A DNA stretch of 64,000 nucleotides. Source: Smallanthus sonchifolius (Eukaryota > Streptophyta > Magnoliopsida > Asterales > Asteraceae). Positions within the stretch are counted from its first letter, which is position 1, and each line of letters starts with the position of its first letter. Position numbers and translations under genes: made by a program. This document shows positions 9,961-20,612 of the stretch, in pieces. Below the pieces are notes generated by a model. The model had not been told where the DNA came from, ran no database searches, and saw only the letters and a program-made list of their open reading frames with translations. The DNA is taken from NCBI GenBank assembly GCA_023525975.1, contig CM042021.1:106747501-106811500 (forward strand). Direction: 5' to 3'.

Positions 9961-11969
9961 GATTTGTCTGCCGATGATGCCGAAAATGTGTATGAATTCT
10001 TTGGTGGCGGTGATGACTCCAGTTTCTCAACCCGTGCAACGGTACCGATTGTAACTCCCGATTCCAATGCTGCATCTGCATCTGGAACTCATGAAAATGA
10101 TAACATAGAAGTTGTTCATGTTGACGGAAATGACGCTCAAGCTAATCCTAACACTCGTGTTGGAAATGAAGCTCCAGCTGATCCAATCAACATTGAATCT
10201 TCTTCTGGAACACAGGATATGAGGGAGTTGAGCACGAACCTCGATTCAGAAATTCAGGAACCGGATATACCAGAGACGAGAGTGCATAAGAATCATCCAA
10301 TTGATAACATTATTGGTGATCCTCATGCCGGTGTTCAGACTCGTCATAGAACCATTTCTGAGAACACTCGTTTGTACTCTGAGATACTTGACACTGGTGT
10401 CATGGAAAAATGTTTGCATGCTGCATTCATGTCCCAAATAGAGCCGAAGAATGTGAAGGAGGCTCTCGCTGACAACTGCTGGATTGAGGCGATGCAAGAT
10501 GAATTGTCTCAATTCCAAAAGTTGCATGTGTGGGATTTGGGTGACTTGCCAAGAGGCGTACAACCAATTGGAACCAGATGGGTGTTCAAATGCAAGACGG
10601 ATGATCGTCATGTCATAGTGAAGAATAAAGCAAGGTTGGTTGTTCAAGGATTTTATCAACAAGAGGGCCTGGATTACACTGAAGTATATGCCCCACTTGC
10701 TAGACTTGAGGCCATTCGACTGTTTCTGGCTTATGCCTCCTATGTCGGCTTCAAGGTCTATCAACTTGATGTGAAGAGTGCTTTCATGTATGGAAAAGTT
10801 CATGAAGAGGTCTATGTCACTCAACCTCCCGGCTTTGAAGATCAGCATAATATCAATAAAGTGTATAAGCTCGACAAATCACTTTATGGTCTTCATCAAG
10901 CACCTCGAGCATGGTATGAGACGTTATCAAAACATCTACTGTCAAATGGTTTCGACCATGGACAGGTTGACTTGACCCTCTTCATTTGGAAAGCAGGAGG
11001 TGATATTCTTCTTGTACAAGTGTATGTCGACGACATTATCTTTGGGTCTACAAACGAAGAGATGTGTAGGGAATTCGAACAGGTGATGAAGTCCAAGTTT
11101 AAGATGAGTAACATGGGTGCATTGTCGTTCTTCCTAGGTCTGCAAGTCAGTCAAAGAGAGGATGGCATCTATCTACATCAAACTAAGTATGTACAGGACA
11201 TCATGTCAAAATACAAGATGAATGATAGCAGTACTTATGGCACACCTATCCCCGTCAATCATGGTCTACATCCAGACAAAGATGGAAAGGATGTGGATTG
11301 CAAATTGTACCGTGAGATGATCGGATCTCTTATGCATTTCACAGCTTCAAGGCCCGATATAATGTTTTCCGTATGCTTGTGCTCAAGGTTTCAGTCACAA
11401 CCGAAGGAGTCTCATATGATAGCTGTCAAGAGATATTCAGATAATTGAAGGGGAAACCTCCGATTGGGTCTTTGGTACTAAAAGCAGCAATAGGCTTTGA
11501 CCTCAAAGCCTATACATATTCAGACTATGGTGGTTGTAACCTTGATAGAAAGTCAACTTCAAGTGGATGTCAATTGTTGGGAGACAGGCTGGTTTCCTGG
11601 CAGTGTAAGAAGCAGTCAACGGTTTCTGTCTCAACAAGTGAAGCAAAGTACATTGCTGCAACGAGCGGTTGTTCTCAGATATTATGGATTCAGCAGCAAT
11701 TGAGAGACTACGGCTTAAACTTCACTAGAACTCCAATGTTCATTGACAACAATGCCACCATGTCCATCACAAACAACCCGGTGAAACATTCCAAAACTAA
11801 ACATATTGAAATTCGCCACCATTTCATCTGTGACTGTGCTGAAAAGCAACTCATTGAACTTGTAAAGGTTCACACGGATGACAACTTTGCTGACCTTTTC
11901 ACTAAGGCGTTTGATCGAACCCGTTTTGAACATCTTATCAACTTAATAGGAATATTCAATCCAGAATGA
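9961..11969 (+). pseudogene. pol C-terminal half: reverse transcriptase and RNase H, copia A
   Basis: It continues in the same frame as integrase. RT motifs in order: IGTRWVFKCKTD (10567), KARLVVQGFYQQEGLDY (10630), VYQLDVKSAFMYG (10759), YGLHQAPRAWYE (10885) and the catalytic YVDDIIFGST (about 11022). Near 11440 a 1-base-type frameshift (the expected KRIFRYLKGKP reads KRYSDN then stop) puts RNase H into a new frame at 11445-11969. RNase H motifs are YTYSDYGGCNLDRKSTSS, SEAKYIAA, FIDNNATM, KTKHIEIRHHFI and the C-terminal DLFTKAFDR. About 660 codons. Only the frameshift separates two otherwise well-preserved enzymes. Confidence 0.9.
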
Positions 11970-12476
11970 AAAATTCTTTTTCTTAAATCAATTCAATTCT
12001 TAAAAGTTAAATTTTATATCTTTTAAGTTTTCTGTATAGTTCTTTTAGTTTTCAAATATTTTACAAAAATCCAAACAAAATAGAAAATAGAGAAAATTTC
12101 AAAGTTATCTTGAGAAAATAGGAAATGATAGTACATCGGAAATGATGTAACTTCATTCTGGAGATTTGAAAATCTTTGGGAAAATCTTAAATGCCTTGAG
12201 ATAGTGCAATTTACATTTCTGTAGCATAACAGTGGGGTACACGTTGTATATCTTAAAATTAATACCTTAACACACAAGAACTTGATACAAAGATGCTTAT
12301 GGTTTCAAATCTTATAATATTGCCAACTTGAATTACTTGTTTATGTGCTTAATACGTATGAATAAATTGTAATTCATGATATGATACCATATTCTTTGAC
12401 TTTTATCTTGTATCGTTTTTACTATAGTTTAGCCTGATATGATTCTCTGCTCGTGTCTTTGAATAAACACTCGTAA
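11970..12476 (+). other. copia A post-pol untranslated region
   Basis: AT-rich sequence with no gene. Its TTTAGTTTT/AAAAATCCAAA style resembles the post-pol region of copia B at 45.97-46.1 kb, which fits a long Sirevirus 3' region now truncated. A reverse frame of 84 codons (12023-12277) has no recognisable domain. Confidence 0.4.
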
Positions 12477-12972
12477 TGATCAAATTAAACTCCATTATGG
12501 TCCTTAATCTCATAACTGTCGATCCCATTATCAAATCCTTTGAATTCGATCATTTGGTATCACCTCTGCGCAAACAATCTACACACTCACCTTGTACGAA
12601 CATCTGTGAAGCCTTTGCACACTCTAATTTGCCCGGAGAAAAAGCCGGAGTCGCCGGAGATCAAGTCGGGACTCCATTTGGTCGAGCTCTATCGATTTGA
12701 TAGCGTTTAAGGTAACTAAACACATCCTCAGACTCATTTCAACCCCTTGAGTGAAAGCCCTAACTTATTCAAGGCTTATATCATCGAATTAAACTCGAAT
12801 CAGACCTAGGGTTCGACACGTTTTTGGTTTAATCGAACCTTGGTCTAGACACGATCTCAATCCAATTAATTTGCATGGTTAGATTCGCAAACACCCACTC
12901 CGTGAAAGCCCCATGATTCCAACAGTTAATCTTACAAGATTTAATCAATTTTTTTTCTTGAAAAGTCCAGAC

Positions 12973-13092
12973 ACGGTCGTGCTAATCGATTAGCCCGGTC
13001 ATGCCTCGTGACCAGGCATGGTTGTGCCTCCTGGCTAGGCACGTTCGCGGTCCATGCCTAAGCACGGTCGTGCCCATACCCTGGCACGGTCG
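12973..13092. repeat. GGCACGGTCGTGCC-type palindromes in LTR
   Basis: Six variants of GCACGGTCGTGC lie within 120 bp (for example CACGGTCGTGCTAA at 12973, AAGCACGGTCGTGCC near 13062, GGCACGGTCGTGTG at 13083). The local GC and CpG content contrast sharply with the flanks. The position is consistent with U3, upstream of transcription start. Confidence 0.75.
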
Positions 13093-13763
13093 TGTGTCCC
13101 TTTGGTCTTTTGAACATAATACATTCTATGCTATTTTAATATTATAATTAGTTCCATTCGTTACCGGAAAACACCCGTGTGCTTGGGATTGAATTTCTAA
13201 TTAATTCTAAATGTTATTTTCATTTTTGAAAATAATATATTTATTATTTTCATTTAAACAATTGTTTCGTTCACAATATCACACGGATTAATATTAAATA
13301 TTTTTTATCGAGTTTGGTAGTGTTTTTCACATACCACATCCGTGTTAGAAACCAAACTAGGGATTCTTTAATCCCGATGACAAGATTGTGTAGTCTTTGT
13401 TCAAAAGCATATTTAGCACTTCAGGTCTTTCCCGTGTCGTCGTCACAAAATCCTTTGTGTTCCTAACAATCGTAAACATATTCTAGGGCATTCGTAGACT
13501 GTCCACGTACGATCCATTTGTGGTTATGTTGAATCCTTGTGGGGTGCTAATTACTATGCATTACACAACTCAGGTGAGTTTACATAGCCCCTTTTCCTTT
13601 TTATACATTTTTGGGGTGAAACATGATTACTCAATAACACACTATTTACAATTACATACGTACAATTCTACAATATAATCATATGTGTGTATTTGTGCTT
13701 TGTGCTTGAATGCTAACTGTTAAGGCTACATATACATGACATACTCGTGTAATCATTAACACA

Positions 13764-13941
13764 TTACATCAGGATAACATTTGATTGTTATGCCCTACAT
13801 TTACATCAGGATAACATTTGATTGTTATGCCCTACATCAAGATAACATGTGTTGTTATGCCCTACATTTACATCAGGATAACATGTGTTGTTATGCCCTA
13901 CATTTACATCAGGATAACATGTGTTGTTATGCCCTTCAGTT
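13764..13941 (+). repeat. tandem repeat, ~37-42 bp unit, five copies
   Basis: Units of the form ACATCAGGATAACAT, then TGTTATGCCCT, repeat five times. Copies 1-2 have TTTGATTGTTATG and copies 3-5 have GTGTTGTTATG, so the array expanded in two steps. One copy lacks the TTTACATC linker. An open frame across it is a by-product of the repetition. Confidence 0.85.
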
Positions 13942-14327
13942 ACAAGGTTACATTTGTGCAACTAGCTTAATTTAGATTCTCCATAAATGCTATATAAACC
14001 ATGTATCATATGATTTGTTCACAAAACATTTGAACTTTACTTGTGGTGTCAAAACCTATGTATGCTCACCAACTATTTTTAGTTGACACTGTTTTCATCA
14101 TGTTTCAGGTACTAGGGTATGAGATCATATGCAAGATACTATATATAGGATTTGGACTTAGTAAACAAAGAAATTGAACATGTTGATGTATTTGATTTTG
14201 GTTGTTGATTTGAACTATTGTAATGAAATCTTGATGTAATTAATACATGAATCTTTAATTGATCATGAGCTTATGAACAGTCCACACATCCGCCCCGACG
14301 TATTCCGCCGTCGGTTGCGGTGTGACA

Positions 14328-15190
14328 CGTAGGCAATTACCTTGCCCCTTTGCATAAGGACACAACCAAGACTAAAATGCGAGGCATCCGAATACACAAA
14401 AAAATCCTCGGTCCCTTCAGGCAAGGAAAGAATAGGTGCCTTGGTCAACTTTTCTTTCAGAAGTTGAAAGGCCGACTCCTGATCGGGACCCCATGCGAAA
14501 TTCGTATCCTTGCGAGTCAACTTCGTCATAGGCAAGGCAATACGAGAGAAGTTTTCATTGAATCGCCGATAATAGCCCGCTAAGCCCAAAAAGCTTTTAA
14601 TTTCCGTGGGAGTTTTCGGCGACATCCAACCTTTTACCGCTTCGATTTTGGAAGGGTCGATGGAAATTCCTTCCGCGTTTACCACATGACCCAAGAATTA
14701 AATCTCTTGGAGCCAAAAGGCACACTTAGAGAATTTAGCGAATAGTTTCTCCTTTTGGAGAACCTCAAGGATTTCATGAAGACGACAAGCATGGTCACCC
14801 TCGCTACGCGAGTAGATAAGGTTGTCGTCGATGAAGACGATGACGGAACGATCAAGGAATGGTCTACACACCCGGTTCATAAGATTCATGAAAGCCGCGG
14901 GCGCGTTGGTTAGACCGAAAGGCATTACCGTGAACTCGTAATGATCATAGCGAGTACGAAAAGCCGTTTTAGGATCTCAAATCAATCTTTGAAAACCATG
15001 AAGCTCCTTGTAGTTAATCAAAGAGATCATCGATCCGAGGTAATGGATACCGGTTCTTGATAGTCAACTTATTGAACTTCCGGTAATCTATGCACATACG
15101 CATTCTTCCATCTTTCTTCTTAACAAAAAGGATGGGAGCACCCCAAGGAGAGACGCTCGGACGAATGAAACCCTTATCCAACAACTCTTG
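14328..15190 (-). pseudogene. reverse transcriptase and partial RNase H, Tekay-like
   Basis: Minus-strand segments carry MPFGLTNAPAAFMNLMNRV and the catalytic block VIVFIDDNLIYS (14925-14830). The canonical IDDILIYS has become IDDNLIYS. A TAA at about 14695-14697 follows FWLQEI. The RNase H segment from 14694 contains GHVVNAEGISIDPSKI, FLGLAGYYRRF and DASHFSLGCVLMQRGKVIAY. Coding then stops matching the family exactly at 14328, where the LTR sequence begins and supplies a chance tail (SHRNRRRNTSG). Upstream, the first third of RT (14930-15190) is readable with stops. Confidence 0.85.
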
Positions 15191-15193
15191 GAG

Positions 15194-15916
15194 TTAGGTC
15201 ATCAATTCCTTCATCTCTGGTGGGGCTAACCAATAAGGTGCCTTGGCAATCAGTTTTGCTCCCAGGATAAGATCAATCCCAAATTCTACCTCCCTTTCGG
15301 GTGGAATCCCCGGTAACTCCTCAGGGAAGACATCCACGAAATGATTCACAATCGGAACATCGTGAATCTTGACTACACCTCGACTTGAGTCTGTGACACA
15401 AGCTAGAAACGCTTTACATCCATGTGCAATATACCTCATTGCTTGAAGATAGGAACATAACAAAAGACCGCTAGTTATCTCACCACGAATAAACAAGGTC
15501 TTTCCTGATGGCGAAACTAGTTGAATTGCCTTAGGTCCACACAAAATGTTGGCCCTATATTTAGAAAGCCAGTCCATTCCGACAATCACATCAAACTCCC
15601 CCATTGTCATAGGTATGCGATCAATAGGGAAAGTCTCACCATTGACCTCCAATTTACACCCACGATAGACATCCACTACTAAGAAGATCCTATCATTAGC
15701 CACTTCTATTTCTAATGGTTCCTCTAACCTCTTACTTAGAAAAGAAGTATGATTGGCAAACTTCAAAGATATAAACGACCTACTAGCACCCGAATCGAAT
15801 AAAGTAATTGCAGGTAATGACTTAATCATAAAGATACATGCAACGACATCCAGAATCTTCTTTGCCTCTTCAGCAGTGATTTGAAAGGCATGTCCCTTAG
15901 GCTTAGGGATTTCCAC
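15194..15916 (-). pseudogene. protease and start of RT, Tekay-like
   Basis: A 240-codon open frame. The protease active site LFDSGASRSFIS lies near residues 40-51 with DSGA intact, and the flap-side motif GMDWLSKYRANI follows. The RT entry motif is FVDVFPEELPGIPPEREVEF, and then APYWLAPPEMKELM, where chromoviruses have PYRMAPAEMKEL. The frame ends at a stop at 15194, just before LQELL. It is part of a gag-pol polyprotein, so the listed start is only where the open frame begins. Confidence 0.85.
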
Positions 15917-16330
15917 CTTCTTTTCTCCGGTTTCCTTATGCTTTAGATCGGGACAATCGCTACGGTGGTGTCCCGGCTTATAACAATACTAGCACAAGTT
16001 GATGGGGCTTGTACATTGATGCGCAAGATGTCCCATTTTCCCACATTTAAAACACACCGATGTTTTGAGTCAACACTCCCCCGAGTGTTCCTTCCCACAA
16101 GTTCGACATTGTCAGGAATTGGACTTCCCGACCATCTTCTTGCTTGGGCTAGAGAATTTAGCCTTCTTGGGAGTCACCTCTACTCCTTCTCTCTTTCTCT
16201 TCTCACCCCGTTCTTCCTGTCTTTTCAGTTCTACTTCCCTCTCTCGACACTTGTTAATGACTTCAACTAGAGTAGTGCATTGAAAGGGCGAGACGAACTC
16301 TCGATAATCAATAGATAGAACCGAGAAGAA
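15917..16330 (-). pseudogene. gag zinc-knuckle region, Tekay-like
   Basis: On the minus strand three CCHC-type boxes are seen in order: CRTCGKEHSGEC near 16108, CFKCGKMGHLAHQC near 16055, and C-stop-YCYKPGHHRSDC near 15997, where an in-frame TAG sits in the third knuckle. Chromovirus gags commonly have this triple arrangement. A Lys-rich linker (EKKVEIPKPKGHAF) leads into protease. Confidence 0.7.
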
Positions 16331-17074
16331 TCAGTCTATCTTCATCTTTTCAGTTGCTACGAGGTCCGGGCAAAACTGTGCCTTGTCATAAAACTCCCCT
16401 GAAATCTCATTGATAGACTCCCGAGTTTGCCTCATATGGAGGAACTCCTCAGTAACCTGGTCCACTTCTGCATGTGGACTATTATACTTAAGGAAAACCT
16501 CCTTAAACTCCACCCAAGACATGGCCATAATGCCACCCTCGCTTCTTCTCTCCTTTCGAAGGACCTCAACCCAATCCTTAGCTCTTCCCCGAAGTAGGTT
16601 CACAGCAAAGGTCACTTCATCTTCCTTCGATACATGGCTTGTTTCAAAAGCCGATTCCATATCCGAGATCCACCTCTGACTGAGCAAAGGGTTTATCTCC
16701 CCATTGTACTCCTTTGGCTTACAAGCCATGAAGTCCTTGAAGGTACAAGGCTTCCTTTCGACTTCCTTTCCACATTCGACTTCCTTACCGCTACCTTCCA
16801 CATTCGTGTCCCCCGCATCTATATCATTCTTAGCGTTTTCATCTCTTTCGGTAAAAGCCGCATTAACCACTCTTTCAATTTCAGCTAAAAATATCGGCAT
16901 TGTTTGTTCAAATTCCTTTGCTACCTGTTCAGATATCCGATTTCCAATCTTGTCATTATTAGCACTCCCAGCATCATTCCCATGAGGGGTGTGTACGGAT
17001 CGGTAAGATCCTGATCTACTATTACCACCATCATCCTCGTTCCTATCTCTATTCGAGTTTCCTTCTTCAGTCAT
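16331..17074 (-). pseudogene. gag capsid domain, Tekay-like
   Basis: The likely start is the Met at 17074 (MTEEGNSNRDRNEDDGGN); the open frame extends to 17206 but the extra 44 residues look like leader translation. The acidic, Asn/Ser-rich N-terminus is followed by the retrotrans_gag core: FKDFMACKPKEYNG, then RWISDMESAFETSHV, FAVNLLRGRAKDWVEVL, WVEFKEVFLKYNSP and the RQTRESINEISGEF segment. The frame closes at 16331 (KMKID), shortly before the zinc knuckles, so at least one stop or shift separates it from pol. Confidence 0.8.
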
Positions 17075-17549
17075 TCTTTGGCTGAGATTAAGATAGAAGG
17101 ATTTAGATAACAACATACATGTAACTAAAGAAATCTTCCTCAGGTTATCCCTCCTATATGCACTTAACACAAAATCATGCATACTTACTAACATACATAC
17201 GTTCACGTATAACCACGTTCACTTACTCGTTGTCAATGTTCATCATCATATGGTCATCATGAAGGCATTTATACATATTGCATTAAGATTCACACTTGCC
17301 AGGCATGATTAATAATGTAGTATGTCCACTTACATTCATCATCTCCATATAATGAATCTCCTAACAACTTTCGGCGCAATTGAATCACATTAGACTCCAA
17401 TTAAGCATTTAGTACAATAATCAATACTAACCTCGCCTTTCAAGCTCCGTGTCTCGGTCACGCCACTATTGGATTATCATTTCCCGAACTTATCAAGAGC
17501 ATTATAGGTTTGAGTTTAGTGTCACGCACACCAAATCCCTCAAACCATT

Positions 17550-17561
17550 GCTCTGATACCA
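17550..17561 (-). other. primer-binding site, tRNA-iMet type (perfect)
   Basis: The minus strand reads TGGTATCAGAGC three bases after the LTR end GTTACA. A perfect match to the canonical plant site. Confidence 0.9.
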
Positions 17562-17984
17562 AGTTGTAACACCCAGATTTGTAAACCAATTTAAACTTTT
17601 TAAGAAATGCGGAATTTAGGTCCTAGATGAACATTCACGTTCAAAAACTTAGTTCAATCACTTACATTAACATAAGTACAACAAAACCTTCTATAGGAAA
17701 GTTTTAAACGGGTTTTAGACCACTACAAATCCAAAGGACTTAAAACATAATATAATCCCATCCACAGTTTTGTTTAAAACAAAACAAATATCTAAAACAG
17801 TCGTTGAGAATCCAACATTTGACTATGGCGTAACCCGAGATCATTCTGGAGCTTTTCCTACATCCAAACATCAAAAGGAACAAGGTTAATAAAGATAATT
17901 AGTCCTAGAGACTCCTAACAACTCCCTACAACAACAACATGCCAAAACCCAAAAAATATGAAATTCCAGCACCAACCAGACCCA

Positions 17985-18050
17985 ACTGGGCGTACCATAC
18001 GCCAGTGAGAGTATGGGACACCAGTCTGGGCGTATGGGATCCCAGCATCA
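17985..18050. repeat. GGCGTACCATACGCC palindromes in LTR
   Basis: TGGGCGTACCATACGCCAG is a 7-bp-stem palindrome, followed by degenerate halves (GAGTATGGGA, GGGCGTATGGGATCCC). A counterpart of the CpG palindromes seen in the other LTRs of the window. Confidence 0.65.
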
Positions 18051-18394
18051 GGTAGGAATGGCCCAAATGCAGTTTTTCAGCTTTTGCAACTTCTCGTCGA
18101 CTGACCCGATTGCATTTTCAAGTCAATATGGTATACGTACGCATATTTAGTCCTCATTTAAGGTCACCCTTATCTACCAACATACATTATTTAGTTTTTC
18201 ATCTTCTAACCCGAGTACCACTACCCGCTTCCCGTTCATTAAGAGTTTGAATACAAGTTCCATCAATACATTGGTTTAGGTACATATTAACCTACAACTC
18301 TAGACATATAACAAACCATACAAGTCTAGTGTTTTACCAACCATTTATCTTGACATATCCACATGTCTAACATGAGATCCACCTCTCGGTTTCT

Positions 18395-18560
18395 CACATG
18401 GAGTATTTGACTCCATGTCACCTCATGAAGCACTTAAGTTCATGACATCCGTGAAGTGTTTTACTTCACTTCCACTTGTGAGGCATATAACCTCATTTCC
18501 AACCGTGAAGTATATTACTTCAATTAAATCCTCCATGAAGTATCCACACTTCATGTTATT
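18395..18560. repeat. alternating GAAGTA/TACTTCA inverted blocks
   Basis: Five blocks of about 40 bp pair CATGAAG or GTGAAGT with TACTTCAC or ACTTCATG (for example CCGTGAAGTGTTTTACTTCAC and CCGTGAAGTATATTACTTCA). They form tandem small hairpins inside the LTR. Confidence 0.6.
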
Positions 18561-19616
18561 TAACCAATTTGTCAAATTTATACTAACGAGTCGACTTAAC
18601 AACACATCAAGCCAATTTTTATATAATTTCACACAACCAATCAATTTAGTGACTCTAACCACTTTGAGTCCTTCATTCCTTTTGATCACATAAGTTGGTC
18701 TAGATTAGTTATTCACTACTTGATCTAATTTCACATATTACTACACCCCAATGGCTTAGTTTGACCAAATATCCACATTAACTCAAACATATAAATTCTA
18801 CTATAACCAACATAACTTGACCATATACCATACAATTCAATCATCATATTAACAAGTAAATAACATATCACATAACTACTTACACAAGACTACATATCTG
18901 ATACTAAGTAAGTGCAAGGCACTTACCTTTAAGGTTTGATGATTCCGATTGCTCTTTGACCTTAATCACTTGATTACCTAAACAATTCATCTTGTTTAGT
19001 AATCTAAAGTCTAAATATCCACCAACTAGGTATCCACACAATCCCAAGACCTTATGATCTTTACCCTTAATCAAGGCTTGGTTATTAAAGCTTCACACAA
19101 GCTTTTAACCTTACAAAACCATAATCCACCCATTTGACCCCTTAAGGTTTTTACCCAAAATCTCTATTTCCATCAAAACCAAAATTCACCAAAACAATTG
19201 GGTTTTCTATATGAAATTGTGTTTATCTAACACTATAAACACTGGTACATATCCAATTACCCAATCAAACACCCTAGCTTCAAAACCCCCAATTTGGGTC
19301 TCAAGAACCCTAATTTTTAAAACTTCAAATTAGATGGAATTAGCTTGAATTGGTTGTACTTCTAGCTTTAGTAATGCTAGATTAACAATCCTTTTCAATA
19401 AAACATCATTTACAACTCAAATTTCCGTCCATTAAGGTTCACCCACTTAACCTTGCATCATGAACATGAAATTTAGATGGAGGAAAGAGTTAAGAATTGT
19501 TCTTACTTGATTAGATGAAGGTGATGTGCAAAGACCATAAAATTCAGCACATGCAAGCTCCAATTCAGTGTTCTTGATCAAAGACCATCTTCTCCCTTTT
19601 GCTCCTTTGAAAATCA

Positions 19617-19656
19617 TGACACACACACACACATATCTGAGGTGTGTGTGTGTCGC
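19617..19656. repeat. AC/GT microsatellite hairpin
   Basis: An (AC)7-type run is followed after ATATCTGAG by a (GT)6-type run, so the two microsatellites form a self-complementary hairpin. Confidence 0.75.
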
Positions 19657-19841
19657 CACCCCCTTACAAGACCAAATTGAGTTTGGTCCAAATACAACTC
19701 TAGTCCCTCCAATATGCAATTACTCAAACTTAGGTTATTTAGTGAAATAAATACACCCATCCACTTTCATTTTTATTTATAAACACCCCGTATAATATAA
19801 TAAATATATCATAGGATAAACCCGAAAATCGGTCCGTTACA

Positions 19842-20612
19842 CATATGACGGGTAAAGGTTTAGGCACAAGTATTTCTAAAGAAATAACTTCTAAGACCTC
19901 ACCAGGATCTTTGGGATCCTCTACACTCTCCTCAGTAATCCCCACACTTAGGGTTTTGCTTATCATCTTCTCCAGCGCCATCATCTCCTGCAGATCACAG
20001 GGTATCTCATCGTCGTATTCATCTGGCTCATCTAACAACTCTTCTAACTCTACCACCCACGCAGATAACTCTCCTAAGTCAGGGGTTGGTTCATCAACTC
20101 CTATCTCTGGATCAGAGTCCCGATGATAGTCCATGAAGGCATCAATCATGCACACAGAGTGGCTCTGCTCACCAGCCTCCTTCACGGACTTTACAGCATC
20201 GAATGTGACCGACTCATCCCCCACAAGAAGTGTGAGTTTCCCGTCAAAGACATCGATCAATGCCTTGGCGGTGCATAGAAACGGGCGCCCTAAGATAAGT
20301 GGGACTCTATTATCCACATCCATGTCTAAAATGCCAAAATCCACGGGGAAGACAAATTTGCCTACTTTCACCAAAAGATTCTCCAAAATTCCCCGTGGAT
20401 GCTTGACTGAACGGTCAGCCAAGGATATGCTCATGCGCGTCGGCTACAGGTCACCTAGGTCTAGCTGCTTATAGATAGAATATGGCATCAGATTGATGAT
20501 AGCACCTATCCGCCAACGCGTGGTTAAGAGGCAAACCGCCTAGCAGACACGGGATCGTGAAGTGATCCGGATCTGCCAGTTTCTCTGGAAGTTTGTTCTG
20601 AACCACTGCAGA
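19842..20612 (-). pseudogene. Athila B protease (frameshifted, 3' end cut)
   Basis: Minus strand from about 20612: CSAVVQNKLPEKL, then LPLNHALAD and a broken active site. The DLGAS codons have lost bases, so the text reads ADRCYHQSD out of frame. The correct frame returns at about 20434 (SISLADRSVKHPRGILENL, PLILGRPFLCTAKALID) and continues through the acidic linker LEELLDEPDEYDDEIP to PKPLPVI. Homology stops at 19842. A recent Tekay-like insertion explains the open tail past that point. Confidence 0.8.

Larger units (their letters stand above)
4547..12476 (+). mobile_element. Sirevirus-like Ty1/copia element A (5' LTR present, 3' LTR absent)
   Basis: Order is 5' LTR, tRNA-iMet-like primer site, hairpin-rich leader, a very long gag with two zinc knuckles, then protease, integrase, RT and RNase H in the copia order. 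Features that fit the Sirevirus/SIRE lineage are the long gag with coiled-coil-like middle, the YVDDIIFGSTN RT motif, palindromes upstream of the LTR TATA box and a long post-pol region. Many stops and at least two frameshifts show it is dead. No 3' LTR matching 4547-5027 is visible; sequence runs into an unrelated LTR near 12.48 kb, so the 3' end was lost. Confidence 0.8.
12477..14327 (+). repeat. chromovirus-type (Tekay/Del-like) LTR, left end uncertain
   Basis: The right end is clear: TTCCGCCGTCGGTTGCGG then TGTGACA at 14321-14327, after which the minus-strand RNase H of the next element resumes. The end matches the solo LTR ending at 52554 (TTCCGCC, then GGGTGTGACA). About 280 bp earlier both carry the same block (GTGTCAAAACCTATG, CTCACCAACT, TAGTTGACACT). 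It contains CpG palindromes (12973-13092) and a tandem repeat (13764-13941). The left edge is placed where copia-like text ends; the candidate duplication CGTAA/CGTAG is imperfect and the left flank is not RNase H, so this side has been rearranged. Confidence 0.55.
14328..19841 (-). mobile_element. Tekay-like Ty3/gypsy element (5' LTR to RNase H), inserted in Athila B
   Basis: Reading on the minus strand: LTR 19841-17565, primer site 17561-17550, gag, zinc knuckles, protease, RT and part of RNase H, then truncation at 14328 by another LTR. Integrase and 3' LTR are missing. The right LTR edge (TGTAACGGACCG on the minus strand) abuts the protease linker of the Athila element at 19842, and the flanking 5 bp CATAT would be the target duplication. 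Its partner is lost. Confidence 0.8.
17565..19841 (-). repeat. 5' LTR of Tekay-like element (2277 bp)
   Basis: Minus strand: starts TGTAACGGACCG at 19841 and ends GGGTGTTACA at 17565, giving TG...CA ends and a length typical for Tekay-type LTRs. It contains a CpG palindrome cluster at 17985-18050, a run of GAAGTA/TACTTC inverted blocks at 18395-18560, and an AC/GT microsatellite hairpin at 19617-19656. Short open frames inside it have no domain and are ignored. Confidence 0.8.

Noticed and set aside
10246..10848. 200-codon antisense frame in copia A RT
   Set aside because: Opposite strand of a clear RT; no domain of its own.
12472..12476. CGTAA as target duplication partner of CGTAG at 14328
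   Set aside because: One mismatch, and the left flank is not the RNase H sequence that a simple insertion would require.
13781..13975. 64-codon frame with repeated YALHLHQDNMCC
   Set aside because: By-product of the tandem repeat in an LTR.
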